Assembly: GCF_018128965.1 (NCBI RefSeq)
Contig: NZ_JAAEDH010000008.1
Coordinates: forward strand, 1-64,000
Source of the DNA: Plastoroseomonas arctica
Lineage (GTDB): Bacteria > Pseudomonadota > Alphaproteobacteria > Acetobacterales > Acetobacteraceae
Direction of reading: 5' to 3'
DNA: 64,000 bases
Below are positions 8,128 to 15,986 of the stretch, piece by piece. The notes beneath the pieces were generated by a model, which worked only from the letters and a program-made list of their open reading frames with translations, ran no database searches and was not told the DNA's origin. Made by a program: the position numbers and the translations under genes. Numbering within the stretch: position 1 is the first letter of the stretch; every line of letters begins with the position of its first letter.

Positions 8128-9092
8128 GGCGCCGGCGCCGCGGCGGTGCTGGTGGGTGCGGGCAGGTCGTTGTCGCGCGGGATCTCGAGGCCGCGCACCG
8201 GCGTCGCGGCCGCCCTGCCGTCCCGCCGCTCGGGCATGCCGCCGGCATTGCTCACCACGCGCTGCACGCCGCCCGCCGCCTCCTGTGCGGCAGCGAAGGC
8301 CACATCGCCCCAGAACCGGTCCAGGCTGCCCGACGGGATCTCATTCAGCTGCAGCACGCGGCCCAGCTCCTCGCCGTCGCGGCGGGAGACAACCCACAGG
8401 ATCTCCACGCGCTGGACGCCCTGCGTGCCGCTCGGTGCCACGCTCACCAGCCCCTGGACGGCGAAGCTTGCCGCGGTGGCGCTGTCGGAGATCAGGAAGC
8501 CGGCCTGGGTGAGGAAATCGCTCATCCGCGCGGTCAGCGCCGAATTGCCGTCCCCCGGCGCGCCGCCCACCGGCACCAGTCGGATGCGCGGCGGCCCGCC
8601 GGCCGCGAGGGCCGCAGGATCGGTCGCCTTCCGCGCCGCCTCGGCGCGCAGGATCATGGTGGCGAGGTTGCGCGCGGCGACCCGCGTCGCATCGCGGCGC
8701 ATCTCGTCGGATTGCTCGGCCCAGGTGGCGCGCGTCATCGGCGGCACCTCGGCGCTGCCGAGCTCGCCGCCATCCGCGTCGCGCAGGGTGTAGCGGAGCA
8801 CCACGTCGCTGCCGCGCCGCGTCACGGCCAGGCCCACGCGCCAGTCGAGCGGCAATGGCTCGGCCGCCACCGCCGGCACTTCCGCCACGCGCAAGGCATC
8901 GGCCATGGTCTCGGCGAAGCGGTCGGCGCCGATGGTGTCGAGCATCAGCGCATCGGAGCGCGGCACCGCGACGCGCACGCCCGGCGGTGCGGCGAGCTGC
9001 GCCGCGTTGCCCCCCGCGCGGCCGCGAAAGGGCTGCGGCAGGTCGCCGCAGGCGCCGAGCAGCACCAGCATCGCCACGAGCAGAACTCTCAT
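8124..9092 (-). CDS. Lipoprotein of unknown function
   Basis: The 322-residue protein starts with a lipoprotein signal and lipobox LLGAC (ATG at 9092). The mature region has alternating beta-rich segments (VRVAVPRSDAL, DVVLRYTLRDADG, RIRLVPVGGAPGDGN, QRVEILWVVSRRDG) and ends in a Pro/Ala-rich tail. It looks like an envelope scaffold rather than an enzyme. It is the last gene of the hldD-lgt-midA-pgeF run, and its ATG overlaps the TGA of a tiny hydrophobic ORF (TGATG). The PgeF-proximal position hints at an envelope role. Confidence 0.65.
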   Translation of the reverse strand: MRVLLVAMLVLLGACGDLPQPFRGRAGGNAAQLAAPPGVRVAVPRSDALMLDTIGADRFAETMADALRVAEVPAVAAEPLPLDWRVGLAVTRRGSDVVLRYTLRDADGGELGSAEVPPMTRATWAEQSDEMRRDATRVAARNLATMILRAEAARKATDPAALAAGGPPRIRLVPVGGAPGDGNSALTARMSDFLTQAGFLISDSATAASFAVQGLVSVAPSGTQGVQRVEILWVVSRRDGEELGRVLQLNEIPSGSLDRFWGDVAFAAAQEAAGGVQRVVSNAGGMPERRDGRAAATPVRGLEIPRDNDLPAPTSTAAAPAP

Positions 9093-9157
9093 CACGCGAA
9101 GCAGCTCGCGAGCATCGTCAGCAGAATCAGCACTATGAACATCACCATGTATGGCAT
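9092..9157 (-). CDS. Tiny hydrophobic ORF (21 aa), possible leader or small membrane peptide
   Basis: An ATG at 9157 opens a 21-codon frame that is nearly all hydrophobic (MVMFIVLILLTM core) and ends with a lipobox-like LASC followed by three residues. It starts 3 bases after the pgeF stop, and its TGA overlaps the ATG of the following lipoprotein gene. It may be a genuine small membrane peptide or a leader that couples translation of the lipoprotein. The SD (GGGA) is weak. It fills the space between two real genes exactly, which is why I list it. Confidence 0.4.
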   Translation of the reverse strand: MPYMVMFIVLILLTMLASCFA

Positions 9158-9160
9158 CGG

Positions 9161-9919
9161 TCATCCCAACCCCGCGATCGCGGAGATCTGGTGCCCGATC
9201 GCGCCGCCGCCAGCCAGCGTCCGCCGGCGATGGGAGAAGAACAGCGCCTCCTCGGCCAGGGTATCATGCGCCACGATCCGCACGTTGACGCCGCATGCCG
9301 CAAGCCGCGCCGCGCAATAGCCCGCGAGGTCGAATTGCCACCGCCCCGCCCGAACGCCATCGGCGAAGAACCGCGCATCGTCGGCATCGCGCGCCAGCAC
9401 CGCGTCACGCAGATCGGCCGCGACCTCATAGGAAGGCTGGCGGATGCAGGGGCCGACCACGGCCATGATGCGCCCCGGTTCAGCACCAAGCCCGACCATC
9501 GCCGCCACCGTCGCCTCCAGCACGCCATCCACCGCGCCGCGCCAGCCGGCATGTGCGGCCGCAACCACGCCCGCCGCGGAATCGGCGAACAGCACAGGCC
9601 CGCAATCCGCGGTCACCACGCCCAGCGCCACCGCCGGCAGCCGGGTCGCCAATGCATCCGCCTCCGGCGGCGTGTCCCAGGGCGCCTCCAGCACCGCGCA
9701 GCGCACCCCATGCACCTGGCGCACGCCGAACAGCGCCCCCGGCGCCACGCCCAGCGAGGCCGCCACGCGGGCGCGATTTTCGGCTACACGCGACGGATCA
9801 TCCGCACCGCTCGTCGAGCAATTCAGGCTCGCATAGCCACCCTCGGACACCCCGCCCTGCCGGGTGAAGAACCCATGCGGCGCGCCCAAATCCTCATCAG
9901 CGATGCGTGGCAGCGTCAT
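9161..9919 (-). CDS. pgeF: PgeF peptidoglycan editing factor (YfiH family)
   Basis: The 252-residue protein carries the metal and catalytic residues of the YfiH/PgeF fold (formerly annotated as polyphenol oxidase or laccase): QVHGV (His), TADCGPV (Cys) and AAHAGWRG (His). It also has the N-terminal FTRQGGVSEGGYASLN signature. PgeF removes mis-incorporated amino acids from peptidoglycan precursors in the cytoplasm. Its ATG overlaps the midA stop (ATGA), and the lgt-midA-pgeF order is a known alphaproteobacterial arrangement. The + strand of this gene shows moderate C bias, the outer edge of the skew zone around the first repeat. Confidence 0.9.
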   Translation of the reverse strand: MTLPRIADEDLGAPHGFFTRQGGVSEGGYASLNCSTSGADDPSRVAENRARVAASLGVAPGALFGVRQVHGVRCAVLEAPWDTPPEADALATRLPAVALGVVTADCGPVLFADSAAGVVAAAHAGWRGAVDGVLEATVAAMVGLGAEPGRIMAVVGPCIRQPSYEVAADLRDAVLARDADDARFFADGVRAGRWQFDLAGYCAARLAACGVNVRIVAHDTLAEEALFFSHRRRTLAGGGAIGHQISAIAGLG

Positions 9920-10878
9920 GCGTCAAACCCCGGCGGTGTCGGCAGCGCGGCATCGCACAGCGCCAGGGCCTTGAACAGCCGCCCCATTGCCTCCGGCGCC
10001 AGCAGCCTCTGCGCCGCCGCCAGCTGCCGCCCCGCCCCCGCCGGGTCCGCCCGCGCCAGCATCGCCGCCCGGCTCGCCAGCCCCAACCGCTGCAAGAACA
10101 CGCCCTGCGGCAAGGGCCCATGCGCCGCGGCACCCACGCCGCGCGCCGCCTCCGCCAAGGCCGCGAAATCCACGTGCGCCGTCACATCCGCATCCCCCGG
10201 CGCCACCAGAGGGTCCACCGCCTCCCCTCCCCGCATCGCCTGCAAACTCTCCCCCACCCCGCTCTCCGCCGGCCCGTAATCCAGCATCAGGGCCACGCAC
10301 CCGCCCCGCCGCATCAACGCCCGCACCACGTCAGCACCCGCTTCCCCCACCTCCCGCACAGCACCCTCCGGGGCGTCCCCCAACGCCACCTCAGAGCCAC
10401 GCTCCACAAACACCCCGTCCGCCACAAACCGCTCCACCCACCCCGCCCCGCGCCGCACGAACTGCCGCACCGGCAATGCATCGAAAAACTCGTTTGCCAA
10501 TACCACCGCCGGCCCCGCCGGCAGCCCCGCCACCCCATCACGCCAGGTCACATCACCCCCCAGCCGCGCCGCCTGCTCCGCCCGCAACCTCGCGGACGCC
10601 TCCACCAGATGCACCCGCGCCGCCCGAGCGAAATCCGGCGCCACCTGCGCCACCGCTCGCCGCGCGTCACTCATGAGCGTCCCCCGCCCCGGCCCCAACT
10701 CCGCCCACACCAGCGGATCCGGACGACCCATCCCCTCCCAAACCACCGCACTCCAGACTCCCAGGCATTCGCCAAACGCCTGGCTGATCTCCGGCGCCGT
10801 CACGAAATCCCCATACGGATCCTGCCGCGCATAGTAGGCAGCCACCGCCCGAGCCATGAACGCGTCCAACCGCTCCAT
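9916..10878 (-). CDS. MidA-family class I SAM methyltransferase (NDUFAF7-like)
   Basis: The 320-residue protein matches the MidA/NDUFAF7 family: N-terminal YYARQDPYGDFVTAPEISQAFGE, SAM loop ELGPGRGTLM and NEFFDALPVRQF. The eukaryotic relative dimethylates an arginine of a complex I subunit; the bacterial target is not established. Starting at the ATG at 10878 puts the start 3 bases from the repeat element, and no Shine-Dalgarno is visible there. Third positions on the coding strand are extraordinarily G-rich (C-rich on the + strand), unlike most other minus-strand genes in the window. Confidence 0.85.
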   Translation of the reverse strand: MERLDAFMARAVAAYYARQDPYGDFVTAPEISQAFGECLGVWSAVVWEGMGRPDPLVWAELGPGRGTLMSDARRAVAQVAPDFARAARVHLVEASARLRAEQAARLGGDVTWRDGVAGLPAGPAVVLANEFFDALPVRQFVRRGAGWVERFVADGVFVERGSEVALGDAPEGAVREVGEAGADVVRALMRRGGCVALMLDYGPAESGVGESLQAMRGGEAVDPLVAPGDADVTAHVDFAALAEAARGVGAAAHGPLPQGVFLQRLGLASRAAMLARADPAGAGRQLAAAQRLLAPEAMGRLFKALALCDAALPTPPGFDA

Positions 10879-11185
10879 GGTCAGGAGAAAGCAAGGCCAG
10901 GGGCGCTGCCCCTGGACCCCGCGAGGATCGTGTCGATCCTCGACCTCCCCTTGTTGGTTCTTGAATTTCGGAGGGGTGCGCTTGTCGAAGGGGCCGGGTT
11001 GGGGAGGGGGCGCGTCGTGGCCCCCCCCGAGAAGCACGCATTCCGTGCGCCCCCTCCCCAACCCGGCACGCCTCCAGCGAGGCTCAAACCCCTCCAAAAC
11101 CCAGGACCACGAAGGGGGGTCCAGGGGCCACAGGCTCCTGGCGGGGGTCGAGGGGGCGGAGCCCCCCGCCTTGCTTCCTCCCTGA
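10879..11185 (+). repeat. Palindromic intergenic element, copy 1 of 3
   Basis: The whole 307-bp gap between lgt and midA is one element. In order: an 8-bp hairpin CCAGGGGC-gct-GCCCCTGG (10897-10915), a 9-bp hairpin (10922-10942, loop TGT), a TTGTTGGTTCTTG box (10951-10963), a central perfect 21-bp inverted repeat (10993-11013 with 11047-11067) around a 33-base unconserved loop, a related but diverged second arm, and a GGGGGC-gga-GCCCCC hairpin (11152-11166). The outer ends are imperfect inverted repeats (AAGCAAGG and CCTTGCTT) with pyrimidine tracts facing outward. It begins right after the lgt stop. No transposase is present. Confidence 0.85.
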
Positions 11186-11980
11186 TCATGCCACCGGTCG
11201 GGCGCGTGCCATGAGCCAGGCGCCGGCCGCGAGCATCGGCAGGGAGAGCAGTTGGCCCATCGTGGCGCCGGCGAAGAGGAAGCCGAGGTGGGCGTCGGGC
11301 TGGCGGAAGAATTCGCCGATGATGCGAGCGCAGCCGTAGCCGAAGAGGAAGGCGCCGGCGATGAAGCCGGGGCGGGCTCGGATGGATGGGCGGGACATGA
11401 GGAGCATCAGGAGCGCGAAGAGTGCAAGGCCTTCCATGCCCGTCTGGTAGAGCTGGGAGGGGTGTCGCGGGTCGGGCCCTGCGCCGGGGAAGACCATGGC
11501 CCAGGGCACGTCGGGCGCGACGCGGCCCCAGAGCTCGCCGTTGATGAAGTTGGCGATGCGGCCGAAGAAGATGCCGATCGGCACGACGGCGACGACGCGG
11601 TCGCCAAAGGCGAGGAGCGGCAGCTTGTTGATGCGGCAGAAGATCCAGGTGGCGATGATGACGCCGAGCATGCCGCCGTGGAAGGCCATGCCGCCCTGCC
11701 AGACGGCGAAGGCTTCGAGCGGGTTCTCCAGGTAGTAGCCGGGCCGGTAGAACAATACGTAGCCCAGGCGCCCGCCGAGGATGATGCCGAGCGTGACCCA
11801 GGTGACGAAGTCGTCGATCTGTTCGGTTGTGGAGACGACGGGAGTGAGGCGCACTAGGTATCGTGCCAGGCGCCAGCCGAGCACGATGCCGGCGATGTAG
11901 GCGAGCGCGTACCAGCGGATGGCGAGCGGCCCGATTTCGACCAGCACCGGGTCGATGACCGGGAAGGGGATGACGAACAT
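11186..11980 (-). CDS. lgt: Prolipoprotein diacylglyceryl transferase Lgt
   Basis: The 264-residue, seven-helix inner-membrane enzyme transfers diacylglyceryl from phosphatidylglycerol to the lipobox cysteine of prolipoproteins. Hallmarks are the N-terminal PVLVEIGPLAIRWYALAYI block, the catalytic HGGMLGV segment and the signature GRIANFINGELWGR. It lies 15 bases downstream of hldD on the same strand and upstream of midA-pgeF, with the repeat inserted after its stop. Several lipoproteins in this window would be its substrates. The + strand is G-rich here, opposite in skew to midA although both genes read the same way. Confidence 0.95.
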   Translation of the reverse strand: MFVIPFPVIDPVLVEIGPLAIRWYALAYIAGIVLGWRLARYLVRLTPVVSTTEQIDDFVTWVTLGIILGGRLGYVLFYRPGYYLENPLEAFAVWQGGMAFHGGMLGVIIATWIFCRINKLPLLAFGDRVVAVVPIGIFFGRIANFINGELWGRVAPDVPWAMVFPGAGPDPRHPSQLYQTGMEGLALFALLMLLMSRPSIRARPGFIAGAFLFGYGCARIIGEFFRQPDAHLGFLFAGATMGQLLSLPMLAAGAWLMARARPVA

Positions 11981-11995
11981 CGGCGTATGGGCCTC

Positions 11996-12988
11996 TCAGC
12001 GATGCGGGTCGCCGCTCGCGAGATGGTCCCGCACGTAGTGTGCGACGCCGTCTTCCAGCGGGATGGTGGCGGCGTCGTAGCCGACGGCGCGCAGGCGATC
12101 GAGCTTCGCCTCCGTGAAGTATTGGTATTTGCCCTGGAGGTCTTCGGGCATCGGGATGTAGCGGATATCGGGTGCCTGGCCGAGCGCGGCGTAGATGGCC
12201 GTGGCGAGGTCGGCGAAGCTGCGCGCGATGCCGGAGCCCACGTTGAACAGGCCCGAGACGCGCGGGTGGTCGGCGAGCCAGAGGCAGACATTCACGACGT
12301 CGTCGACATGGACGAAGTCGCGCTGCTGCCCGCCATCGGCGATGCCGGGGCGGTCGGAGGCGAACAGTGTCGCAGCCTCGCCCTTGGCGATCTGCGCGTA
12401 TTTGTGTGCGACGACGCTCTGCATGCGGCCCTTGTGGTACTCGTTCGGGCCGTAGACGTTGAAGAAGCGCAGCCCGGCCCATTGCGGCGGCGCAGGCATG
12501 CCGCGGCCGAGCATCTGCGCCACGCGCCGGTCGAAGGCGAGCTTGGACCAGCCATAGAGGTTGAGCGGCCGCAGCACGGACAGCGCTGCGGGGGTGGCGT
12601 CATCGTCGAACCCCAGAGCGCCGTCGCCGTAGACGGCTGCGGAGGAGGCGTAGATGAACGGCACGCCCTTCTTCGCGCACCAGGCCCAGAGCATCAGCGG
12701 AAGGGTCAAATTCGAGGCGGCCACCCAATCGCCATCGGTCACCGTGGTGTCGCTCACCGCGCCCATGTGGAACACCGCCTCGATCGGGCGGCCGCGGTCG
12801 AGGAATTGTTCGAGATCATCGGGCGGGAGGATGCCGGCGATGGTGTGTTTGGCGAGGTTGCGCCACTTCTCGGCGCCGGGCGTCCCCTTGCGCAGGCGGT
12901 CCACCACCATCACCTCGCCGCCACCCGCGGCCAGTGCCGCCGTGAGGTTGGAGCCGATGAAACCGGCGCCGCCCGTGACCAGATACAT
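11996..12988 (-). CDS. hldD: ADP-L-glycero-D-manno-heptose 6-epimerase HldD
   Basis: The 330-residue protein is an extended SDR with the NAD(P) loop GGAGFIGSN (residues 6-14), the YxxxK pair in LYGWSKLAFD, and the HldD-specific FFNVYGPNEYHKGRMQSVV block. It epimerises ADP-heptose at C6 in the cytoplasm for LPS inner-core synthesis. It heads the lgt operon. The ATG at 12988 directly precedes the Rossmann strand as in the family. Together with kdsB it shows a heptose/Kdo-containing LPS core. Confidence 0.92.
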   Translation of the reverse strand: MYLVTGGAGFIGSNLTAALAAGGGEVMVVDRLRKGTPGAEKWRNLAKHTIAGILPPDDLEQFLDRGRPIEAVFHMGAVSDTTVTDGDWVAASNLTLPLMLWAWCAKKGVPFIYASSAAVYGDGALGFDDDATPAALSVLRPLNLYGWSKLAFDRRVAQMLGRGMPAPPQWAGLRFFNVYGPNEYHKGRMQSVVAHKYAQIAKGEAATLFASDRPGIADGGQQRDFVHVDDVVNVCLWLADHPRVSGLFNVGSGIARSFADLATAIYAALGQAPDIRYIPMPEDLQGKYQYFTEAKLDRLRAVGYDAATIPLEDGVAHYVRDHLASGDPHR

Positions 12989-13053
12989 CGCATGACCTCT
13001 CGCTCATCGCGGGATATACGGCGCGGCGTGCGCCTTGGGAAATGGAGAGCGAC

Positions 13054-13383
13054 ATGACCGAGACCGGCACCGGCCCCAGCGGTGGCAAGCGTTCCTTCCT
13101 CGACGATATCGCCGGCATGGCAGGCGGCGCCTTCTCCGCGTTGAACGGCATGAAGGCCGAGGCGGAGGCGATGATGCGCGCCCAGATGGAGGCGATGACC
13201 CAGCGCCTGGACCTGGTGAAGCGCGAAGATCTGGACGCCGCCATGGAGGTCGCCCGCCGCGCCAGCGAGGCGGCCGAGACCCTCGCCGCACGGGTGACCG
13301 CCCTGGAGGCCAGGATCGCAAGCATGGATATGGCGGCATCTCCTGCGGTTTCCGGGGCTTATCTCGAAGACCCTAAATTATGA
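13054..13383 (+). CDS. ubiK: UbiK accessory factor for ubiquinone biosynthesis (YqiC/BMFP family)
   Basis: The small acidic/helical protein (109 residues from 13054) has the two parts of the YqiC family: an N-terminal helix FLDDIAGMAGGAFSALNGMKAEAEAMMRAQ and a coiled coil KREDLDAAMEVARRASEAAETLAARVTALEARI. UbiK trimers assist the soluble ubiquinone-synthesis complex. An in-frame ATG at 13042 is possible, but the GGAGAG it contains sits at SD distance from 13054, which is preferred. A weak terminator-like hairpin follows. The UbiH-type hydroxylase at 55103 is its likely pathway partner. Confidence 0.8.
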   Translation: MTETGTGPSGGKRSFLDDIAGMAGGAFSALNGMKAEAEAMMRAQMEAMTQRLDLVKREDLDAAMEVARRASEAAETLAARVTALEARIASMDMAASPAVSGAYLEDPKL

Positions 13384-13394
13384 ATTGAAGAAAC

Positions 13395-13413
13395 CGGCCC
13401 AAAGGGTCGTTTT
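13395..13413 (+). terminator. Weak intrinsic terminator after ubiK
   Basis: CGGCCC-aaa-GGGTCG (6 bp including one G-T pair) is followed directly by TTTT and begins 11 bases after the ubiK stop. The stem is short, so efficiency is doubtful. Confidence 0.45.
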
Positions 13414-13470
13414 GACGAAGGCATGTCTTGCGCCCGGCTTTGGCGCTTGAGTAGTCTACCTCTAGTGTTC

Positions 13471-13596
13471 CGATACCGTGGCGGCCTACCAGACTCGGTA
13501 TCGAAGCATGGGGAGCGGAGGTGCTTGGCCGGGGGGGCCGGGTGCCATGCCGCCCCTCAACCCCAGGCGGGGCAGCACGCCCCGCGGGAAGGAGGT
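13471..13596 (+). promoter_or_regulatory. Leader with two inverted repeats before the YbjN-like gene
   Basis: The gap from ubiK to the YbjN-like gene holds an 8-bp inverted repeat, CGATACCG (13471-13478) and CGGTATCG (13496-13503), that could be an operator. Further down is a 7-bp hairpin GCGGGGC-agcac-GCCCCGC (13567-13585), ending three bases before a near-perfect AAGGAGGT ribosome site at 13589-13596. The second structure could tune ribosome access. Both are seen directly; roles are inferred. Confidence 0.4.
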
Positions 13597-13600
13597 CCGC

Positions 13601-14104
13601 ATGTCCGCCTCACTCAGCGTCCGCAGCACCCGGGCGCAAAATCCCCTCGACGTGGTCGAGCAGATCGTCATCGCCAATGATTGGGCGTTCGACCGCCGCT
13701 CGGATGGCGAGATCGCCGCCGAGGCGCCCGGCAAATGGTGCGACTATGGGCTGCATTTCGCCTGGTCCTCCGAGATCAGCGCCATGTCCTTCACCTGCGC
13801 CTTCGACCTCAAGGTGCCGGCCGAGCGCCGCGAGAAGCTGTTCGAGCTTCTGAGCCTCGCCAACGACAAGCTCTGGATCGGGCATTTCGGTATCGACGTG
13901 GATGAGGGCATGCCGGTGTTCCGCCACGCGGTGTTGCTGCGCGGCACGCCCGGCGCCTCGGCCGAATCGCTCGAGGACATGGTCGACATCGCCATCACCG
14001 AATGTGAGCGCTTCTACCCGGCCTTCCAGTTCGTGCTCTGGGGCGGCAAGTCGCCGGCCGAGGCGCTGCAATGCGCCATGCTGGAATGCGTCGGAGAAGC
14101 CTGA
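13601..14104 (+). CDS. YbjN domain-containing protein (type III secretion chaperone-like fold)
   Basis: The ATG at 13601 sits 4 bases after AAGGAGGT, so longer versions of the frame (up to 13478) are unlikely. The 167-residue protein has the YbjN signature: an N-terminal DVVEQIVIANDW helix, an antiparallel sheet with LHFAWSSEISAMSFTCAFDLKV, the ELLSLANDKLWIGHFGID segment and a C-terminal helical part with FQFVLWGGKSPAEAL. YbjN proteins are cytoplasmic and linked to stress phenotypes in Escherichia coli; the molecular function is not established. It appears to be transcribed alone. Confidence 0.85.
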   Translation: MSASLSVRSTRAQNPLDVVEQIVIANDWAFDRRSDGEIAAEAPGKWCDYGLHFAWSSEISAMSFTCAFDLKVPAERREKLFELLSLANDKLWIGHFGIDVDEGMPVFRHAVLLRGTPGASAESLEDMVDIAITECERFYPAFQFVLWGGKSPAEALQCAMLECVGEA

Positions 14105-14166
14105 CTTGCCGCTGACTGGCACAAGACTGGCATAGCCCCGCGGCCAGAACCCGCCGGGAGGCCCCC

Positions 14167-15009
14167 ATGTCCCTCACCCTATCCCGCCGCGCCCTCCTCG
14201 GCGCCGGCGTCCTGACACTTGCCGCCCCACGCATCGCCCGCGCCCAGGCCGTGACCCTCGCCGCGCTGCGCGCCTCGGGTAAACTCCGCATCGGCATCGA
14301 GGCCACCTACCCCCCCTTCACCATGCGCGAATCCGGCGTCATCACCGGCCACGACATCGAACTCGGCACCATCATGTGCCGCAGCCTCGGCATCACCCCC
14401 GAATACGTCGACGTCGTCTGGTCCGGCGTCATCCCCGCACTCTACGCCGGCCGCTTCGACATGATCATGTCCGGCATGAGCTACACCCGCGCCCGCATGG
14501 AGCGCGTCAGCTTCTCCATCCCCTACGCCGAAGCCGGCCAATCCCTCCTCATCCGCAACCGCGACACCAACACCATCCGCGCCATCGAGGACATGTCCGG
14601 CAAGGTGCTCGGGATAAAACTCGGCAGCCCCGGCGAAACCCTCCACCCCCGCCTGGCCGAGCGCATCACCGCCGCCCGCGGCCGCGGCTTCGCAGACGTA
14701 AAGATCTACGACGACCACCCCGCCGCCTACCTGGCCCTCAACCAAGGCACCGTCGACGGCGTGCTCAACACGCTCCCCACGCTGGCCTACGTCATCCGAT
14801 CCCAACCGACACGCTTCGCCGTCATCCGCGGCATCGGCGCCGACAACTACGCGGGCTTCGCCTGCCGCAAGGACGACACGGAGATCCACGCCTGGATGGA
14901 CGAACAGCTGCGCACGCTGCGCGCCAACGGAACGCTGCGCGAACTGCAACTCAAATACTTCGGCCTCGAGTTCAACCTGCCGGAGACCATCCCAGAGCCG
15001 GTGGCGTGA
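14167..15009 (+). CDS. Polar amino-acid ABC transporter, periplasmic binding protein
   Basis: The 280-residue protein begins with a Tat-like signal (SRRALLGAG, cleavage near ARAQA) and has the PBPb fold: GKLRIGIEATYPPFTM, the GHDIELG and WSGVIPALYAGRFDMIMSGMSYTRAR ligand blocks, and the IPYAEAGQSLLI hinge. It would capture a polar amino acid for the permease and ATPase downstream. Although a + gene, its third positions are almost all C, giving strong C excess on this strand. The stop is immediately followed by repeat copy 2. Confidence 0.88.
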   Translation: MSLTLSRRALLGAGVLTLAAPRIARAQAVTLAALRASGKLRIGIEATYPPFTMRESGVITGHDIELGTIMCRSLGITPEYVDVVWSGVIPALYAGRFDMIMSGMSYTRARMERVSFSIPYAEAGQSLLIRNRDTNTIRAIEDMSGKVLGIKLGSPGETLHPRLAERITAARGRGFADVKIYDDHPAAYLALNQGTVDGVLNTLPTLAYVIRSQPTRFAVIRGIGADNYAGFACRKDDTEIHAWMDEQLRTLRANGTLRELQLKYFGLEFNLPETIPEPVA

Positions 15010-15332
15010 TGGGAGCAAGCATGGGGGGCTTTGCCCCCCAAACCCCCTACCAGGATCGTGTCGATCCTGGACCTCCATCTGTTGGTTCTTGGGTTCGGGA
15101 GGGCAGTCTCGCCGGAGGCGAGCCGGGTTGGGGAGAGGGCGCGTCAAGGGAGCAACCGTGCCGCAGCGGCGACCCCGCGCCCTCTCCCCAACCCGGCGCT
15201 TCCAGCAAACTCACCCTTCCCCAATCCCAGGACCAGCACACGCAGGGGCCCGGGGATCGGAGCGATCCCCGGCGGGGGTTTGGGGGCAGCGCCCCCATGC
15301 TTTCTTCCTTCTCCGCCCCCCGGCACTAGGCG
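15010..15332 (+). repeat. Palindromic intergenic element, copy 2 of 3
   Basis: This copy starts right after the binding-protein stop and occupies the 323-bp gap before the permease. Components: hairpin GGGGGGC-ttt-GCCCCCC (15023-15039), 9-bp hairpin with TGT loop (15050-15070), CTGTTGGTTCTTGG box (15079-15092), central 22-bp perfect inverted repeat (15122-15143 with 15176-15197) with a 32-base loop, a CCCAGGACCAGCAC box, a 10-bp hairpin (15250-15272, loop GAG), and GGGGGC-agc-GCCCCC (15282-15296) followed by a TTTCTTCCTTCT tract. It has the same orientation as copy 1. The centre could fold into one long cruciform or RNA hairpin. Confidence 0.88.
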
Positions 15333-15986
15333 ATGGAATTCGACTGGTCGGTCGTGCGTTATGCGGCGCCGTTGTTGGCGGCGGGCATTGTGATGACCTT
15401 GAAGGTCAGTGTGGTGGCGTGTGTGTTGGGGTTGGTTTTGGGGCTGGCGGCGGGGTTGGCGTCGTTGTCGTCCAGCCGGGTGCTGCGGTTCCTGGTGCGG
15501 GCCTATGTGGATTTCATTCGCGGCACGCCGCTGTTGATCCAGATTTTTCTGGTGTTCTTTGCATTGCCTGTTGTGGGGGTTCGCCTGCCCGAGTTTTGGG
15601 CAGGCGTGGCGGCTTTGGCGATCAACTCGGGGGCCTACATCGCGGAGATCACGCGCGGGGCCGTGGGCGGGGTGGAGCGCGGGCAGACCGAGGCGGCGCT
15701 ATCGATCGGGATGACGCAGCGTGGGGTGCTGTGGTGGGTGTTGTTGCCGCAGGCGTGGCGCCCGATGATCCCGGCGCTGACGAATGACTTGATCACGCTG
15801 ACGAAGAACTCGTCCCTGCTCTCGGCGATCTCGGTTTATGAGCTGACGCGGGCGGGGCAGGCGGTGATCTCGACGCATTTTGCGCCGTTCGAGATCTATC
15901 TGCTGCTGGCGCTCTACTATTATCTGCTGATCACGGCGCTGTCCTTCGCGTCGCGGCGGATCGAGCGGGCGCTGCCGACATGGTGA
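15333..15986 (+). CDS. Polar amino-acid ABC transporter permease (HisM/GlnP family)
   Basis: The 217-residue protein has about five membrane helices and the EAA cytoplasmic loop that contacts the ATPase ([26 protein letters not shown]). The [17 protein letters not shown] block is typical of polar amino-acid permeases, which usually work as homodimers or pairs. It overlaps the ATPase gene by 7 bases. Third positions are G/T-rich (GTG, TTG, GGG), the reverse of the binding-protein gene across the repeat. The ribosome site (TAGG) is weak. Confidence 0.9.
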   Translation: MEFDWSVVRYAAPLLAAGIVMTLKVSVVACVLGLVLGLAAGLASLSSSRVLRFLVRAYVDFIRGTPLLIQIFLVFFALPVVGVRLPEFWAGVAALAINSGAYIAEITRGAVGGVERGQTEAALSIGMTQRGVLWWVLLPQAWRPMIPALTNDLITLTKNSSLLSAISVYELTRAGQAVISTHFAPFEIYLLLALYYYLLITALSFASRRIERALPTW

